Assembly: GCA_041389885.1 (NCBI GenBank) | Contig: JAWKRB010000034.1 | Coordinates: 20,653 to 84,652 of the forward strand | Direction: 5' to 3' | Length of the DNA: 64,000 nucleotides | Source: JAWKRB01 sp041389885 | GTDB taxonomy: Bacteria > Myxococcota_A > Polyangia > Polyangiales > Ga0077539 | Shown: piece after piece, positions 16,101-25,559 of the stretch | How the letters are laid out: each line of letters starts with the position of its first letter | How positions within the stretch are numbered: position 1 is the first letter of the stretch | Position numbers and translations under genes: made by a program | The notes under the pieces: model-generated | Databases searched by the model: none | Told to the model about the DNA's origin: nothing | The model's input: only the letters and a program-made list of their open reading frames with translations

Positions 16101-17461
16101 GCGAGCTCGTCGGCGCGCGCCTCGACGCCGTGCACCTCACCCCCGAGACGGGGCTGCTCGTGCTCACGACCTGGACCCCCGGCGGACCTCGCCGCGTCGC
16201 GGTCGGCCTGGGTCCGCGGGTGCTCGGCGTGGCCTGGGCGCGCGCGGTGCCGGCCTTCGCCGCGAGCGTGCGGCACCCGCTCCTGGCCGCCGCGAAGGCC
16301 CACCTCGTCGGGCGCTTCGTGCGCAGCGCCGAGTTCTCTCCCGACGACGGATCCGTGCTGATCTCCCTGGGAGACAAGGCGATCGAGGCCACCCTGACCG
16401 CGCGTCCGGTCTTCGCCGGGGGCTGCGTCGTGCGGGCGGGGAGCGAGGTGTCGGTGCAGTGGTCCTCGGCGCCGGCGAGGGGGCACCGGGCGCTGCACCT
16501 CGACGCGTTCCCCGGCGAGGTCGGTGACATCGCCGCGGGCGACGAGGGCGTGCGCGCGAGCGACGGGCTCGCCGCGGAGCTGCGCCGGGCCGCGCTGCTC
16601 AAGGCCCTGCGCGCGCAGACCCGCAGGCTCGCCCGTCGCAGCGAGGCGATTCAGGGAGACCTCTCGCGCCTCGACGACACCGAGCGCCTGCGCCGCACCG
16701 GGCGCATGCTCCTCGCGCAGGGCGGCGCCGTGCCCCGCGGCGCCACCGTGGCCACCCTCGAGGACTGGGAGGCCGGCGGGACCCTGGAGGTGCAGCTCGA
16801 CCCGGCGATCCCCGCGAAGCAGCAGGCCGAGCGCTTCTTTCACGAGGCCCGGCGGGTGCAGCGAGGCGCCGAGCAGATGTGGGCGCGGTACGAGTCCACC
16901 GAGCGCGAGCTCGAGGTCGTGCGCGCCCTCGCCGCAGAGGTCGAAGCGGCCGTCGAGGTCACCTCGGCGCAGCTGCGGGCCTGGGGCGACGCCGCGCGGG
17001 CGCTCAAGGTCGTGGTGCACGACGGGGTCGACGCGCGCGGGCGGGTGCGCAGCGGGAGCGCGCCGCGAACGCCCTACCACGCCTACCGCAGCGACGACGG
17101 GCACCGGCTGCTCGTGGGCCGCGGCGCCGCCGACAACGACCGCCTCACCGTGAGCGTCGCGCGCCCGCAGGACATCTGGCTCCACGCGCGGGGCTTCCCC
17201 GGCGCGCACGTCGTCGTGCCGCTGAAGAAGGGCGAGTCGATCACGCCCGAGACGCTCCTCGACGCCGCCACCCTCGCGGCGCACCACAGCGACGCCCGCG
17301 GCGACGACTTCGTCGAGGTCACCTGGACCGAGCGGCGCTACGTGCGAAAGCTCCGCAAGAGCCCCGTCGGTCAGGTCAGCGTCGACCGCGAGCGCGTGCT
17401 CCCGCTGCGGGTCGAGCCCGCGCGGCTCGCGAGGCTCCTCGCGTCGAAAGACGGCGCGTAG
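16091..17461 (+). CDS. NFACT-domain protein (RqcH/FbpA-like)
   Basis: 456 residues from ATG 16091 (MGLSELVGARLDAV). A divergent N-terminal NFACT-N domain is followed by a helical/coiled region (about 170-310) and a clear NFACT-R domain: PYHAYRSDDGHRLLVGRGAA, then PQDIWLHARGFPGAHVVV, with the D-x-W-x-H motif near residue 360. In bacteria such proteins bind stalled 50S-peptidyl-tRNA complexes and add Ala tails (RqcH); the shorter N-terminus here may mark a different subtype. The tail PVGQVSVDRERVLPLRV is family-typical. Confidence 0.85.
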   Translation: MGLSELVGARLDAVHLTPETGLLVLTTWTPGGPRRVAVGLGPRVLGVAWARAVPAFAASVRHPLLAAAKAHLVGRFVRSAEFSPDDGSVLISLGDKAIEATLTARPVFAGGCVVRAGSEVSVQWSSAPARGHRALHLDAFPGEVGDIAAGDEGVRASDGLAAELRRAALLKALRAQTRRLARRSEAIQGDLSRLDDTERLRRTGRMLLAQGGAVPRGATVATLEDWEAGGTLEVQLDPAIPAKQQAERFFHEARRVQRGAEQMWARYESTERELEVVRALAAEVEAAVEVTSAQLRAWGDAARALKVVVHDGVDARGRVRSGSAPRTPYHAYRSDDGHRLLVGRGAADNDRLTVSVARPQDIWLHARGFPGAHVVVPLKKGESITPETLLDAATLAAHHSDARGDDFVEVTWTERRYVRKLRKSPVGQVSVDRERVLPLRVEPARLARLLASKDGA

Positions 17462-17464
17462 CCC

Positions 17465-19140
17465 TCAGCGCCCCGGCGCCGGACGCACCGCGCGCAGCAC
17501 GCCCGCGCGGGTGAAGTACGTGACGCACGACGAGCCCCGGTTGCCCCGGAGCATCGAGAGCATCTCGCCGAGCGCGGCGCGTCGGTCGCCCGCGCCGACG
17601 CTCGACTCGGCCTCGCGCACGAAGACCCCCGCGCAGCGCGACAGCGACGCGTAGGCGCGGTCGGCCGCGGCGACGTCGCCCGCGTCGAGCTCGAGCAGGC
17701 AGAGGTTCACCCAGGCGCCCACGCGGCCGGGGTTCATCTCGACGGAGCGCGTGAGGTCCTCGCGGGCCTCGGAGGCGCGGCCGAGGCGGCGCAGGGCCTC
17801 TCCGCGGTACACGAAGGTCGTGGGCCCTGGTCCCCCCGCGAGGGCGACGCCGTCGGCGAGGTGCCGCAGCGCGGCCTCGAAATCTCCCTCGATCACCGCC
17901 GCGCCCGCGAGGCCGATGTACGCCCAGCGCGACTGCCGGTAGCGCGAGAGCGCGCGCTCGAACTGCGCCCGCGCCGTCGCCGCGTCGCCGAGGTAGAGGT
18001 AGAGCTCACCGCGGTAATTGTAGGGCTCCGGCGTGTCGGGCCAGCGCGCGTGGATGTCGTCGAAGACCGCGAGGGCCTCGTCGACGTCGGCGCTCGCGAC
18101 GAAGCGCCAGAGCGCCTGCTTCGCCTCGGCGCGGGGCGAGCGCGGGGGCGTGAGCCGCGCGAGCGACCCGTCGGCGCGCACGTAGGTCGGCGTCGCGCTG
18201 CGGTTGCCCCGAAGGCGTGACAGCGCGTCTTCGAGGGCGAGGGCGCGGCGGCGGTGCGGCGGGCGAAGGTCCTCGGGGAGCGGCGGCGGCGGCGGGGCGG
18301 CGAAGGCCGCGGCGTCGTCGCGGAGGACCTCGAGGGCGCCCGCGAGGGAGACGTCCGGCGGGCCGAGGAACTCCCCGCGCTGCAGGCTCGCGAGGTGGAT
18401 CACCAGCTGCGCGGCCACGTGGTCGGAGAGGTCGGCGGCGCGCTCTCCGCCCCGGCGCGCCTCGGCGAGAGCGTCGTCGACCCGGCCCGCGCGGCGCAGC
18501 GCGTCGGCGCGCCACACCGCCGCCGTGGGGTCGCCCGGCGCGAGGGACACCGCGCGGTCGAGCTCGTCGAGGGCGCCGGCGTAGTCCCCGCGAAGGCCCG
18601 CGCCGCGCCGAGGGTCGTGCGCGCGACGACGTCGACGCCCGCCTCGAGGATCGACGCCGCCCGCGCCTCGGCGAGGGAGAGCTCGCCGCGCCAGAGGGCG
18701 ACCTCGGCGAGGGCGCGCAGGGCCTCGGGCGCCCCCGGCTCGACCGCGAGGCGCCCCTCGAGCAGCGCCTCGGCCCGGGCGTAGTCGCCGGCGTCGAAGA
18801 GCAGCGCCGCCGCGTCGCGGAGCAGCGCAGGCGTCGGATCTGCTTGCGTCGCAAGCGATTCTACGACAACGCCCACCGCCTCGGGGAGCAGCCCGAGGCC
18901 CTTGAGCGCCGACGCGACGCGGAGCGCGAGGGAGCAGTCGGTCGGCGCGAGCTCGCGCGCGCGCCGGGCGTGGACCCGGCACCTCTCGGGGTCGAACATC
19001 TCCGCGCGCATGCCCGCGGCGTCGGCGTGGAGCTCGGCCCGCGCGGGCTCGGCGCGCAGCGCCGCGTCGAGGGCGGCGAAGGCCTCGGCGTAGCGCCCGT
19101 CGCGCCAGAGCGCGGCGACCTCGGCCCGCGCGTCGGCCAC
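17465..19140 (-). CDS. TPR-repeat protein, frameshifted
   Basis: TPR-like helical pairs run through two reading frames: the N-terminal half (VADARAEVAALWRDGRYAEA onward, from GTG 19140 or an overlapping TTG 19146) and the C-terminal half ending in RAGVLRAVRPAPGR. The frames join near 18588, where one extra G in a GGGG run restores AFAGDYAGALDELDRA, so a single-base deletion is likely. Repaired length is about 558 residues. The C-terminal part contains RGELYLYLGDAATARAQFERA-type repeats. It starts at the stop of the upstream lipoprotein (TTGA overlap), suggesting an operon. Confidence 0.75.
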
Positions 19141-19142
19141 CC

Positions 19143-19988
19143 TCAACGCCTCGCGCGCCGCACGAGGAAGCGCCGCTCGGCGCGGGCCCCCGGACGGTCG
19201 ACGGGAGCTCCGTCGGGGCCGACGAGCTGCGCGGCGACGGTGTGTGCGCCGTTGGAGAGGTTGGCGATCTCGTGGGGCTCGGCCGAGGTCAGGTCGATCG
19301 GCTCGGCGCCGTCGAGGCGCACGCGCACCACCGCCCCCTCGGGGGCGTTGCGGAGGTGGTACTCGAGGGGCACGCGCTCGGCCTCGTCGCCGGTGAGCTC
19401 GCCGTCGGGCCGCAGGAGCACCAGCGCGGGCGCCGCCGGGTCGAAGGGGGCGTCGCGGGAGGCGCGGCCGACGTGGAACACGGTCTCGGCGACGGGGGCC
19501 GCGAGGCACTGGTGGTCCTCCCACGCGAGAAAGACGCGGGCGACGTGGGTGCCGTCGGCGAGGTTCTCGAAGACCACGGGGCGCGCGGGGTCGTCGACGC
19601 GGCGGGGCGGCTCGGCGTCGAGGGCGACCACCGCGTGGCGCATGTCGGCGGCGCTCGCGACGTCGCGCCAGCCCTGCACGTCGAGGCGCAGCTCGACGCG
19701 GTTCTCCCGCAGCGTGCTCCCGCTCGTCGGCGCGCGGATCGACACCCGCGGCGCGGCGCTCGGAGCCGCGCGGCGCGCCGCGGCGGTGATGGCGACCGGG
19801 CCCGCCGCGGGGGCGCTCGGGGTGGCCTCCGCGGCGTCGGGCTCGTTCGAGAGCGACTGCGCCGACGCGTCGACCCCCTCGGCGCCCGCGGCGCGCTGCG
19901 GGGCGCCCCGCGACGGGCTCACGCCTCGGGAGCCGGAGCACGCGAGCAGGCACAGCACGGTCGAGAGGGCGACGGAGAGACCTCGCAT
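19143..19988 (-). CDS. Putative lipoprotein with beta-sandwich domains
   Basis: 281 residues from ATG 19988 (MRGLSVALSTVLCLLAC, lipid Cys at 17). After an Ala/Pro-rich linker come one or two Ig/fibronectin-like segments: APTSGSTLRENRVELRLDVQ and the repeated ADGTHVARVFLAW and NLSNGAHTVAAQLVG turns. This pattern is common in periplasmic or surface binding modules. It is followed directly by the TPR protein, which could work with it. Confidence 0.7.
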   Translation of the reverse strand: MRGLSVALSTVLCLLACSGSRGVSPSRGAPQRAAGAEGVDASAQSLSNEPDAAEATPSAPAAGPVAITAAARRAAPSAAPRVSIRAPTSGSTLRENRVELRLDVQGWRDVASAADMRHAVVALDAEPPRRVDDPARPVVFENLADGTHVARVFLAWEDHQCLAAPVAETVFHVGRASRDAPFDPAAPALVLLRPDGELTGDEAERVPLEYHLRNAPEGAVVRVRLDGAEPIDLTSAEPHEIANLSNGAHTVAAQLVGPDGAPVDRPGARAERRFLVRRARR

Positions 19989-20110
19989 GGTGCCGGCGGT
20001 CGTAACGCCGATGGCAGGGCCCGGCAACGAATCCCCGACGCGGTCGAGGTCGCGCGCGGGAGGGGGGGTGCCCGTTGTGCGCCGCGGCGGGCCGTGATAG
20101 CGGCGCGCCG

Positions 20111-21922
20111 ATGCTTCGATCGACCCTTCGCTTCGGCCTGCCTCTGGCCGCCGCCCTGGTGCTCTCTGGAGGCGCCGCCTCGGCGCAGCAGGCCGGGGGC
20201 TGGGCCCTCGACCGCTATGACGCGCCCTTCGGCGGCGACCTGACGCTGGTGGCCGACACGCCCTGGTACACGGGTGACGCGAGCTTCTTGCTCCGCGCGG
20301 CGCTGACGGCGGACTACGCGTACCGACCGCTGGTGCTCCGAGGGCGCTCGAACGACACGGTGCTCATCGAGCACATGGTGGTCGCGCACGCGCAGGTCGC
20401 GGTGGCCTTCGCCGACCGCGTGGGGCTCTCGCTCACGCTCCCCGTCTCGCTGCTGCAGTCGGGCAACGCGGTGTCGGGGCTGCCGATCCCGCAGGCCGCG
20501 AGCGGCGTCGCGGCGTCTGATCTACGTCTGGCCGCGAGGGTGCGCCTGGTCGGTCACGCGGATCAGGATCCATTTTCGTTTCACTTCGGGGTGTCGGGGT
20601 ACATCCCGGGGCTCTCGAGCCGCGCGGACAACACCAGCGACGAGGCCTTTCGGCTACGCGTCGGGGTGACGGCGGCGGGCGCGGCGGGCGCGGCGCGTTG
20701 GTCGCTCTCGGCGGGGACGCACCTGCGCTTCGCCGACCTCGTGGTCTCGGCGGGCGGAGCGTCTCCCGGCGTCTCGGTGGCGCACGAGCTCTTCGTGAAC
20801 GGCGCGCTCTACCTCGTGGGCGCCGCGGGGCGCTTCATGATCGGCCCGGAGTTCTCGCTCGCGACGCCCTTCTCGCAGGCGTTTCAGAACGAGAACGTGC
20901 ACGCCGAGGTGCTGCTCGCGGCGAGGGTGTTCTTCACGCCCGACTGGTCCCTGGGCGCCGCGGTGGGGCCGGGGCTCACGCAGGGCGCAGGCACCCCCGC
21001 GGTGCGCGCGCTGCTGCAGATCGGGTACACGCCCCCCGAGCGCCGCAACACCCTCGCCCCGCCGCAGGACCGCGACCGCGACGGGGTGATGGACCCCGAC
21101 GACCTCTGCCCCGACGAGCCCCGCGGCGACACCCCCGACCCCGAGCGCCTCGGCTGCCCCGTGCGCGACCGCGACCGCGACGGCGTGCCCGACGCCGCGG
21201 ACCTCTGCGTGGATGTTCCTCAGGGCGAGCACCCCGACCCCTCGCGGCGGGGATGCCCCCTCCCCGACAGCGACGGCGACGGCGTGTACGACGACACCGA
21301 CCGCTGCGTGAACACCCCCGCGGGCGAGCACCCCGACCCCGAGCGCCCCGGCTGCCCCGACGGCGACCGCGACAGCGACCGCGTGCTCGACCACGACGAC
21401 CGCTGCCCCGACGAGCCCCAGGGCCTGCACCCCGACCCCGAGCGCCCCGGCTGCCCCGCGCCGGACCGCGACCTCGACACCATCCCCGACCGCACCGACG
21501 CCTGCCCCGACCAGCCCGGCGCGCCCTCCACCGACCCCCGGCGCAACGGCTGCCCCGGCCTCGTGCGGATCGTCAACGGGCGCATCGCCATCCTTCGTCC
21601 GGTGTATTTCGCGACGAACCGCGACGTGATCCTGCCGAGGAGCTTTCCCGTGCTCAACGCCGTGCGCGACGCGCTGGCGGCGACCCCCGAGGTGCGGCGC
21701 CTCTCGGTCGAGGGCCACACCGACGACGTGGGCCGCGACGAGGCGAACCTGAGCCTCTCGGAGCGCCGCGCGGCCTCGGTGCTGCGCTGGCTCACGCAGC
21801 ACGAGATCGACCCCGCGCGCCTGGAGTCTCACGGCTTCGGCGAGGCCCGCCCGATCGTCCCCAACACCAGCCCCGCCGCGCGCGCGCAGAACCGCCGCGT
21901 CGAGTTCCGCATCGTGGAGTGA
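20111..21922 (+). CDS. OmpA-family outer-membrane protein with TSP3 repeats
   Basis: 603 residues from ATG 20111. A signal peptide ending SAQQ near residue 25 precedes a beta-rich region (about 30-310, possibly a membrane barrel). Five thrombospondin type-3-like Ca-binding repeats follow (DRDRDGVMDPDDLCPDEP and relatives, about 316-480), then an OmpA C-terminal peptidoglycan-binding domain: YFATNRDVILPRS, VEGHTDDVGRDEANLSLSE and NRRVEFRIVE. It would link outer membrane to cell wall. The next gene, another TSP3 protein, starts 6 nt later. Confidence 0.92.
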   Translation: MLRSTLRFGLPLAAALVLSGGAASAQQAGGWALDRYDAPFGGDLTLVADTPWYTGDASFLLRAALTADYAYRPLVLRGRSNDTVLIEHMVVAHAQVAVAFADRVGLSLTLPVSLLQSGNAVSGLPIPQAASGVAASDLRLAARVRLVGHADQDPFSFHFGVSGYIPGLSSRADNTSDEAFRLRVGVTAAGAAGAARWSLSAGTHLRFADLVVSAGGASPGVSVAHELFVNGALYLVGAAGRFMIGPEFSLATPFSQAFQNENVHAEVLLAARVFFTPDWSLGAAVGPGLTQGAGTPAVRALLQIGYTPPERRNTLAPPQDRDRDGVMDPDDLCPDEPRGDTPDPERLGCPVRDRDRDGVPDAADLCVDVPQGEHPDPSRRGCPLPDSDGDGVYDDTDRCVNTPAGEHPDPERPGCPDGDRDSDRVLDHDDRCPDEPQGLHPDPERPGCPAPDRDLDTIPDRTDACPDQPGAPSTDPRRNGCPGLVRIVNGRIAILRPVYFATNRDVILPRSFPVLNAVRDALAATPEVRRLSVEGHTDDVGRDEANLSLSERRAASVLRWLTQHEIDPARLESHGFGEARPIVPNTSPAARAQNRRVEFRIVE

Positions 21923-21928
21923 AGCGCC

Positions 21929-24781
21929 GTGCGACCCCTTGAACGCCTCGCCTCCGCCTGCGCCCTCGGCGCCTGCCTCACCGCCGCCGCGGTCCCCGCC
22001 CGCGCGCAGCTCTTCTCGCGCTTCAACGAGACCCTCCGCGGCGGCGTCACCGTCGACGGCTGGGGCGGGCTCAGCACCGTCAACGGCTTCATCAACGGGT
22101 CGTTCACCGTGCGCCTCCCCGCGGGCGCGACGGTGCGCAGGGCGTACCTCTACACCGAAATCATGCCCTCGCCCTTCGCGGTGCTCACCACCTCGCCGGC
22201 GCCGCAGGTGGTGCTCGGCAGCGGGAGCAACACCTTCACCCGCAACATCGTCGGCGCCACCGACCGCGGCCGACTGTTCGTCTCCGACGTCACCGCCACC
22301 CTCCAGGGCCTCTTCGGCGCCGCCGCCGGCGGCACGGTGTCGGTGCCCTTTCGCGAGCGCGGCGACCGCGGGCCCCGGTACAACTATCCGCAGATCACGG
22401 CGAACGTGCTGGTCATCGTCTACGACCACCCGACGGCGCCGCCGCGCAACGTCGCGGTGTACGAGGGGCAGCTCGACTCGGACAACGTCGCGGTGAGCCT
22501 GCGCCTCGCGAGCAACGTCTCCAACCACTGCGCCGCGAGCGACCCTGGCGCGGAGCCCATCGCGGCGTCGCTCACGATCCCCTGGGAGTACAACGGCTGC
22601 CGCAACGACAACCTCAACGTCGTGCGGGTGAACAGCCTCGTGGTGAGCAACCGCGCGGGGGGCAGCGACGACGACCCCGCGATGAGCGCCACCGACTGCG
22701 AGGGCAACACCGCCGGGCTCACCACCACCGGGACCTTCGGCGGCGAGAACGGCGCGGGCGGCCGGCTCGCGGGCTACCCCCTGGGCCTCGAGGGCGACTC
22801 GGTGATCAACGCGCCGATGGGGCGTCCCGACGACGAGCTCTACGACCTGCGCGCGCAGCTGCCCAACGGGCGCGCGGACTTCACCCTCTCGTTTCAGCGC
22901 CCCAACGGCTCGCTCAACGAGTGGGTGAGCGCCTTCGTGGTGCAGTCCCCCGCGTGCGTGGGCGACCGCTGCGACGCCGACGGCGACGGCGCCCCCGACG
23001 CCGCCGAGGGCGACTGCCAGCGCGTCGACACCGACCGCGACGGCGTGCCCGATTACCTCGACGCCGACAGCGACAACGACTGCGCCCCCGACGCCACCGA
23101 CCCCGCGCGCACCACGGCGAACACCACGCCGAACGCCAACTGCGCGTCGACGCCGAGCACCCCGGTCTGCGACACGCGCCGCGGCGTGTGCGTGGCCGAC
23201 CCCGACGGCGACCGCGACGGCGACAGCCTGCGCGACTCCGTCGAGCGGCGCCTGGGGACCGACCCGACGAACCCCGACACCGACGGCGACGGCCTGCGCG
23301 ACGGCGACGAGGTCGGCCGCGACGACTCGCGCCCCCTCGACACCGACGGCGACGGGATGATCGACGCCCTCGACCCCGACGACGACGGCGACGGGGTGCC
23401 CACCCGCGACGAGCGGCCCATGGGGCGCGACGCGAACACCGACGGCGACGGCCTCCCCGATCACCTCGACCCCGACGACGACGGCGACGGCATCCCCACG
23501 CGCACCGAGCGCGAGCAGGACGCGACGGCCAACAACGACACCGACCGCGACGGGACCCCCTCGTACCGCGACACCGACAGCGACGGCGACGGCGTGAGCG
23601 ACCGCGTCGAGGCGGGGGCCAACCCCCTCGCGCCCGTCGACACCGACCGCGACGGCGCGCCCGACTACCTCGACCTCGACTCGGACAACGACTGCATCCC
23701 CGACGCGATGGAGCGCGGCCCGGAGCGCACCATGGCCTCGACGGCGAGCGCAGGTCGCTGCGCCGCAGGGGAGATGTGCGACACCACCCGCGGCGTGTGC
23801 GTGCCCGCGGGCGACCGCGACAGCGACGGCGACGGGCTGCTCGACAGCGTCGAGCGGGCGATCGGCACCGACCCGACGAACCCCGACACCGACGGGGACT
23901 CGGTGCGCGACGGCACCGAGGTGGGCGACCCGCGGCGCCCCAACGACAGCGACAGCGACGGGATGATCGACGCGCTCGACCCCGACGACGACAACGACAC
24001 CGTGCCCACCCGCGACGAGCGTCCCATGGGGCGCGACGCGAACACCGACGGCGACGGGCTCCCCGATCACCTCGACCCCGACGACGACAACGACGACATC
24101 GCCACGGCCCGCGAGCGCGTGGACGACGCCGCCGACGGCGACGACTTCGACGGCGACGGGACCCCCTCGTACCGCGACCGCGACAGCGATGGGGACGGGG
24201 TCTTCGACCGCGTCGAGGGCGTGGTCGACACCGACTCCGACGGCGCGCCCGACTACCTCGACCGCGACTCGGACAACGACTGCGTGCCCGACATGGTCGA
24301 GCCCGGACCCGAGCGGCGCGTCGCCCTCGCCAACCCCGACACGGCGTGCACCACCACCGCCCGCCCCACCTGCGACACCCGCAGCGGGACCTGCGTTCCG
24401 TGCTACCGCGAGGCCGCGGGCGGGAGCCGGGGCTGCGAGCGGAGCCGCGCGGGCGCGCTCTGTCAGAACGCCAGCGACCCCGTGATGGCCTTCTGCGGCT
24501 GCGACGGCGACTCCGACTGCGTCGAGGGCACCCGCTGCGACACCGCGACGCGCCGCTGCGTCGCGCGAGAGCTCCCGCAGGACGCGGGGGTGCAAGACGC
24601 CGGCCCCCCCGACCCCGAGGACGGCGGCTCGGTCTTCGACGCGGCCACGGAGTCGTACGCGATCCAGGGCTCCGGGCTGTTCTCGTGCTCGGTCCCCGCG
24701 GGGCGCGCGCCCTCACGGGGCGCCCTGGGGGCCCTCGCCCTCTGCGCCCTCGCCCTCGCCTCCCGCCGCCGACGCCGCTGA
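21929..24781 (+). CDS. Surface TSP3-repeat protein with MYXO-CTERM-type tail
   Basis: 950 residues from GTG 21929 (RPLERLASACALGACLTAAA, signal peptide ending PARAQ). An N-terminal beta-rich domain (about 30-330) is followed by two blocks of Asp-rich repeats (DTDGDGLRDGDE, DPDDDGDGVPTRDE), separated by Cys segments such as CDTRRGVCVADPDG. These bind Ca in thrombospondin-like stalks. The end has a lone Cys in LFSCSVPAGRAP, a hydrophobic helix and RRRRR, the layout of MYXO-CTERM sorting signals. Probably a surface adhesin; co-transcribed with the OmpA-TSP3 gene. Confidence 0.9.
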   Translation: MRPLERLASACALGACLTAAAVPARAQLFSRFNETLRGGVTVDGWGGLSTVNGFINGSFTVRLPAGATVRRAYLYTEIMPSPFAVLTTSPAPQVVLGSGSNTFTRNIVGATDRGRLFVSDVTATLQGLFGAAAGGTVSVPFRERGDRGPRYNYPQITANVLVIVYDHPTAPPRNVAVYEGQLDSDNVAVSLRLASNVSNHCAASDPGAEPIAASLTIPWEYNGCRNDNLNVVRVNSLVVSNRAGGSDDDPAMSATDCEGNTAGLTTTGTFGGENGAGGRLAGYPLGLEGDSVINAPMGRPDDELYDLRAQLPNGRADFTLSFQRPNGSLNEWVSAFVVQSPACVGDRCDADGDGAPDAAEGDCQRVDTDRDGVPDYLDADSDNDCAPDATDPARTTANTTPNANCASTPSTPVCDTRRGVCVADPDGDRDGDSLRDSVERRLGTDPTNPDTDGDGLRDGDEVGRDDSRPLDTDGDGMIDALDPDDDGDGVPTRDERPMGRDANTDGDGLPDHLDPDDDGDGIPTRTEREQDATANNDTDRDGTPSYRDTDSDGDGVSDRVEAGANPLAPVDTDRDGAPDYLDLDSDNDCIPDAMERGPERTMASTASAGRCAAGEMCDTTRGVCVPAGDRDSDGDGLLDSVERAIGTDPTNPDTDGDSVRDGTEVGDPRRPNDSDSDGMIDALDPDDDNDTVPTRDERPMGRDANTDGDGLPDHLDPDDDNDDIATARERVDDAADGDDFDGDGTPSYRDRDSDGDGVFDRVEGVVDTDSDGAPDYLDRDSDNDCVPDMVEPGPERRVALANPDTACTTTARPTCDTRSGTCVPCYREAAGGSRGCERSRAGALCQNASDPVMAFCGCDGDSDCVEGTRCDTATRRCVARELPQDAGVQDAGPPDPEDGGSVFDAATESYAIQGSGLFSCSVPAGRAPSRGALGALALCALALASRRRRR

Positions 24782-24881
24782 AATTCCCGACAATTCAGGG
24801 CCGTCTCGGCCGCCGCGCTCACCTCGCGGACAGTGGCACCCGTTTGCGTTCCGTGTCACAACCCTCTCCCTCACCACGCAG

Positions 24882-25535
24882 ATGATCGGCGTACTCGCGA
24901 CCATGTTCGGGCAGGGACTGCTCCACGGCTTCGGCCCGGACCACTGCCTCGCCATCGGCTCCCTCGCCTCGCGGGGCGGGCTCCGCCGCGCGCTCTCGGT
25001 GAGCCTTCGCTTCGGCGTGGGTCACACCCTCGTGCTCGCGGTGTGCGCGGTGGCGGCGGCGGCGGCGGGGGTGGCGATCCCCGAGCGGTGGGAGCGCGCG
25101 CTGGAGATGCTGGGCGGGCTCTCGCTCCTCGCGCTGGGGGTGTGGACGATCCTCGACGTCCGCGCGGTCTCGACCCACGACCACGGCGACGGCGTGGCCC
25201 ACGCGCACTTCTTCGACGACGGCCACGGCGTCACGCCGCCTCGCGACGAGGCGCGCGTCGCGGGCTCGCTCAGCACCGTCGCGGGCGCCGTGTTCGGGCT
25301 CTCGGGGGTGCGCGCGCTGGTGCTGCTCCTCCCCGCCACGGCGCAGCGCTCGCCCCTGGTGCTGCTGGCCTCGGTGCTGCTCTTCGGCGGCGGCGTGGTG
25401 ATCTCGATGCTCGCCGTGGGCTGGCTCGCGCAGGGCCTCGGCGCCCGCGCCCGCAAGGTCGAGACGGCGCTGCGCCTCACCGTCGGCGTCGCCTCCATGG
25501 CCGTGGGCGCCTGGTGGGTGGTCTCGCGGCTTTGA
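24882..25535 (+). CDS. NicO/UreH-family nickel/cobalt transporter
   Basis: 217 residues with about six membrane segments. The family motif HGFGPDHCLAI (H-x4-DH) is at residues 15-25, with a second FGVGHTL in the next helix. A His/Asp-rich loop (THDHGDGVAHAHFFDDGHG) sits mid-protein, as in RcnA-type exporters. It probably moves Ni or Co across the inner membrane; direction is not decided by sequence. No riboswitch or Ni enzyme is adjacent. The 100-nt gap upstream shows nothing clear. Confidence 0.8.
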   Translation: MIGVLATMFGQGLLHGFGPDHCLAIGSLASRGGLRRALSVSLRFGVGHTLVLAVCAVAAAAAGVAIPERWERALEMLGGLSLLALGVWTILDVRAVSTHDHGDGVAHAHFFDDGHGVTPPRDEARVAGSLSTVAGAVFGLSGVRALVLLLPATAQRSPLVLLASVLLFGGGVVISMLAVGWLAQGLGARARKVETALRLTVGVASMAVGAWWVVSRL

Positions 25536-25559
25536 ATCCGCGTTGGAGAATCGGGTCCC

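Noticed and set aside
15263..17461. One long gene covering desaturase and NFACT
   Set aside because: The in-frame extension upstream of 16091 is a shadow of the desaturase; the NFACT protein begins naturally at MGLSELVG.
20654..24595. 1313-codon open frame on the minus strand
   Set aside because: Antisense shadow of the TSP3-repeat genes; its regular Val/Gly/Ala repeats just mirror the Asp-rich repeats.
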